Assembly (NCBI RefSeq): GCF_009832865.1
Contig: NZ_CP047130.1
Span: forward strand, 3,038,001-3,102,000
Length of the DNA stretch: 64,000 nt
Direction of reading: 5' to 3'
Source of the DNA: Colwellia sp. 20A7
GTDB taxonomy: Bacteria > Pseudomonadota > Gammaproteobacteria > Enterobacterales > Alteromonadaceae
The notes under the pieces were generated by a model that saw only the letters and a list, made by a program, of their open reading frames with translations, was not told where the DNA came from and made no database searches. Made by a program: the position numbers and the translations under genes. Below, in pieces: positions 63,068 to 64,000 of this stretch (its first letter is position 1; each line of letters opens with the position of its first letter).

Positions 63068-63314
63068 CTTCACATAATGACTGAGATTTTGTTATTACTT
63101 TCACTTATCAGCGAGAGAACACGGCTTAACGTTAACATTAATTAATATATATTATTAAACGCACCAAATTAAGGCGAGACTTTCCCAACATTGGATCAAT
63201 TAAACATTTTTAACATAACAAAAAAAGCGTTAAAAACAATAAACCACTGATTTAATTGTAAAAAATTATAATGGCATTAAATATGCTTTATTACCGTTAA
63301 TGTTATGTTTTCAA
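63068..63314 (+). other. promoter region of the nitrate uptake operon
   Basis: AT-rich DNA between nasS and the leader hairpins. No perfect sigma-70 or sigma-54 promoter was identified, though TATAT-rich sequence near 63147-63155 may form a -10 element. Confidence 0.35.
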
Positions 63315-63418
63315 ATTAATACAATCAACAGCGGTTGTATTAATATAAAAGTGAAAACCTACTAAAATTTATTCCGTTAAAACTAATCGCACTGCAACGA
63401 CGTAGTCATTATTAGTTT
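63315..63418 (+). promoter_or_regulatory. two-hairpin ANTAR (NasT) target leader
   Basis: Hairpin P1 pairs ATTAATACAATC (63315-63326) with GGTTGTATTAAT (63333-63344), 12 bp with one G-U, around a hexaloop AACAGC. Hairpin P2 has a stem ACTGC/GTAGT around the hexaloop AACGAC (63396-63401), which fits the ANTAR rule of A at position 1 and G at position 4, and an outer stem AAACTAAT/ATTAGTTT (63380-63418). P1 has A1 but G at position 5, a deviation. The layout of two hexaloop hairpins before a terminator is that of NasR/NasT targets. Confidence 0.75.
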
Positions 63419-63426
63419 GGCATTGT

Positions 63427-63471
63427 AGCCCACAGCACTTGGATTATATCCAAAGTGCTGTGGGCTTTTTT
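63427..63471 (+). terminator. attenuator terminator before the nrtA-like gene
   Basis: AGCCCACAGCACTTGGA (63427-63443) pairs with TCCAAAGTGCTGTGGGCT (63449-63466) with a single bulge, followed by six T residues. It lies 16 bp before the start codon of the next gene, so the gene can be expressed only if termination is prevented, as in the NasT system. Confidence 0.9.
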
Positions 63472-63486
63472 ATTTGGAGAAAAGTA

Positions 63487-64000
63487 TGTTGAAAATACGT
63501 TTAAAAAAGAAATGTAAGAAGTTATACCATGCTGCCATTGCCAGTATATGTATATCAGGTGCCTTGGTAACCTCTACTTTACAAGCCACTGAGTTAGGTT
63601 ATCCAGAAAAAGAAGAATTAAAATTCGGTTTTATTAAGTTAACTGATATGGCTCCTATCGCTATTGCTTATGAAAAAGGTTTTTTCGAAGATGAAGGTTT
63701 ATACGTCACGATTGAATCTCAAGCAAACTGGAAGGTTTTACTTGATGGCGTAATAGATGGTCGATTAGATGGCGCACATATGCTTGCTGGTCAGCCAATA
63801 GCTGCCACAATAGGCTATGGTACTAAAGCCGACATCATTACGCCTTTTTCAATGGATTTAAATGGCAATGCCATTACTGTTTCTAACGAAGTTTGGAAAC
63901 AAATGAAGGTAAATATTCCTAAACAAGCTGATGGACGCCCTGTTCACCCAATTAAAGCAGACGCACTTAAGCCTGTAGTAAACAAATTCCTTAATGAAGG
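63487..64000 (+). CDS. nrtA: nitrate ABC transporter substrate-binding protein NrtA-like (cut by window edge)
   Basis: 171 residues are visible from the ATG at 63487 (GGAGAAAAGT upstream), and the frame runs off the right edge. A basic N-terminus and signal peptide (about 1-36, ending LQA) precede [33 protein letters not shown], the NrtA/CmpA nitrate-binding fold, and [16 protein letters not shown]. It is the exported paralogue of the cytoplasmic sensor NasS. The gene begins an operon behind the NasT-type attenuator, probably continuing into nitrate permease, ATPase and assimilatory reductase genes beyond the window. Confidence 0.85.

Overview
The window is visibly AT-rich chromosomal DNA from a marine gammaproteobacterium of the order Alteromonadales. 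Its gene content fits a Colwelliaceae (Colwellia-like) genome: fadI/fadJ, a Bat/MoxR operon, an ECF sigma factor paired with a DUF3379 protein, mfd-csiV-DUF1244, cysDN with an SLC13 permease and cysC, TonB-dependent receptors, a PL17 oligoalginate lyase, and a NasT/NasS nitrate system. The taxonomic call is inferred from protein families and base composition. No rRNA, tRNA, phage, CRISPR array or intact insertion sequence was seen.

Layout. 1-2.2 kb: 5' part of a TonB-dependent receptor with a His-rich N-terminus, plus a Cys-rich exported protein, probably a metal-related pair. 2.3-9.8 kb: a minus-strand block of membrane-fusion protein, ABC ATPase, two FtsX/MacB-type permeases, sigma-54 response regulator and histidine kinase. 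A good -24/-12 (sigma-54) promoter and an array of TGTCCG/CGGACA half-sites lie upstream, suggesting that the regulator drives its own operon. 10-13.2 kb: an unknown 439-aa protein, a DUF2947 protein and rlmF. 13.5-15 kb: a secreted protein made of seven 20-residue repeats followed by a 36-aa ORF, then 900 bp holding a small broken membrane-protein gene and several perfect inverted repeats. 15-18.6 kb: fadJ/fadI behind a FadR-like operator. 18.9-26.2 kb: six-gene MoxR/Bat operon. 26.3-27.6 kb: ECF sigma factor and DUF3379 protein. 27.6-32.3 kb: selO, putP and an EAL-HDOD signalling protein.

32.4-39.9 kb: galE, a DHH phosphoesterase, cysC, SLC13 permease, cysN, cysD (sulfate uptake and activation to PAPS) and comEA. 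40-45.5 kb: mfd, csiV and a DUF1244 protein. 46.3-51 kb: a large TonB-dependent receptor and a TPR-sulfotransferase. 51.6-56 kb: a PAS-GAF-PAS-PAS-GGDEF-EAL protein and a solute-binding-like protein. 56.4-61 kb: PL17 oligoalginate lyase, an RsuA-type pseudouridine synthase and the RoxA (YcfD) oxygenase. 61.3-64 kb: nasT, nasS and the start of an nrtA-like gene. The nrtA-like gene is preceded by a two-hairpin leader and a strong intrinsic terminator, the expected target of NasT antitermination.

The most unusual items are the repeat-peptide locus at 13.5-14.1 kb, two copies of a roughly 160-bp MITE-like repeat (51.15 and 56.27 kb) that both abut hairpins, and the regulatory sequences that connect regulators in the window to nearby operons (sigma-54 promoter and enhancer array; ANTAR leader).
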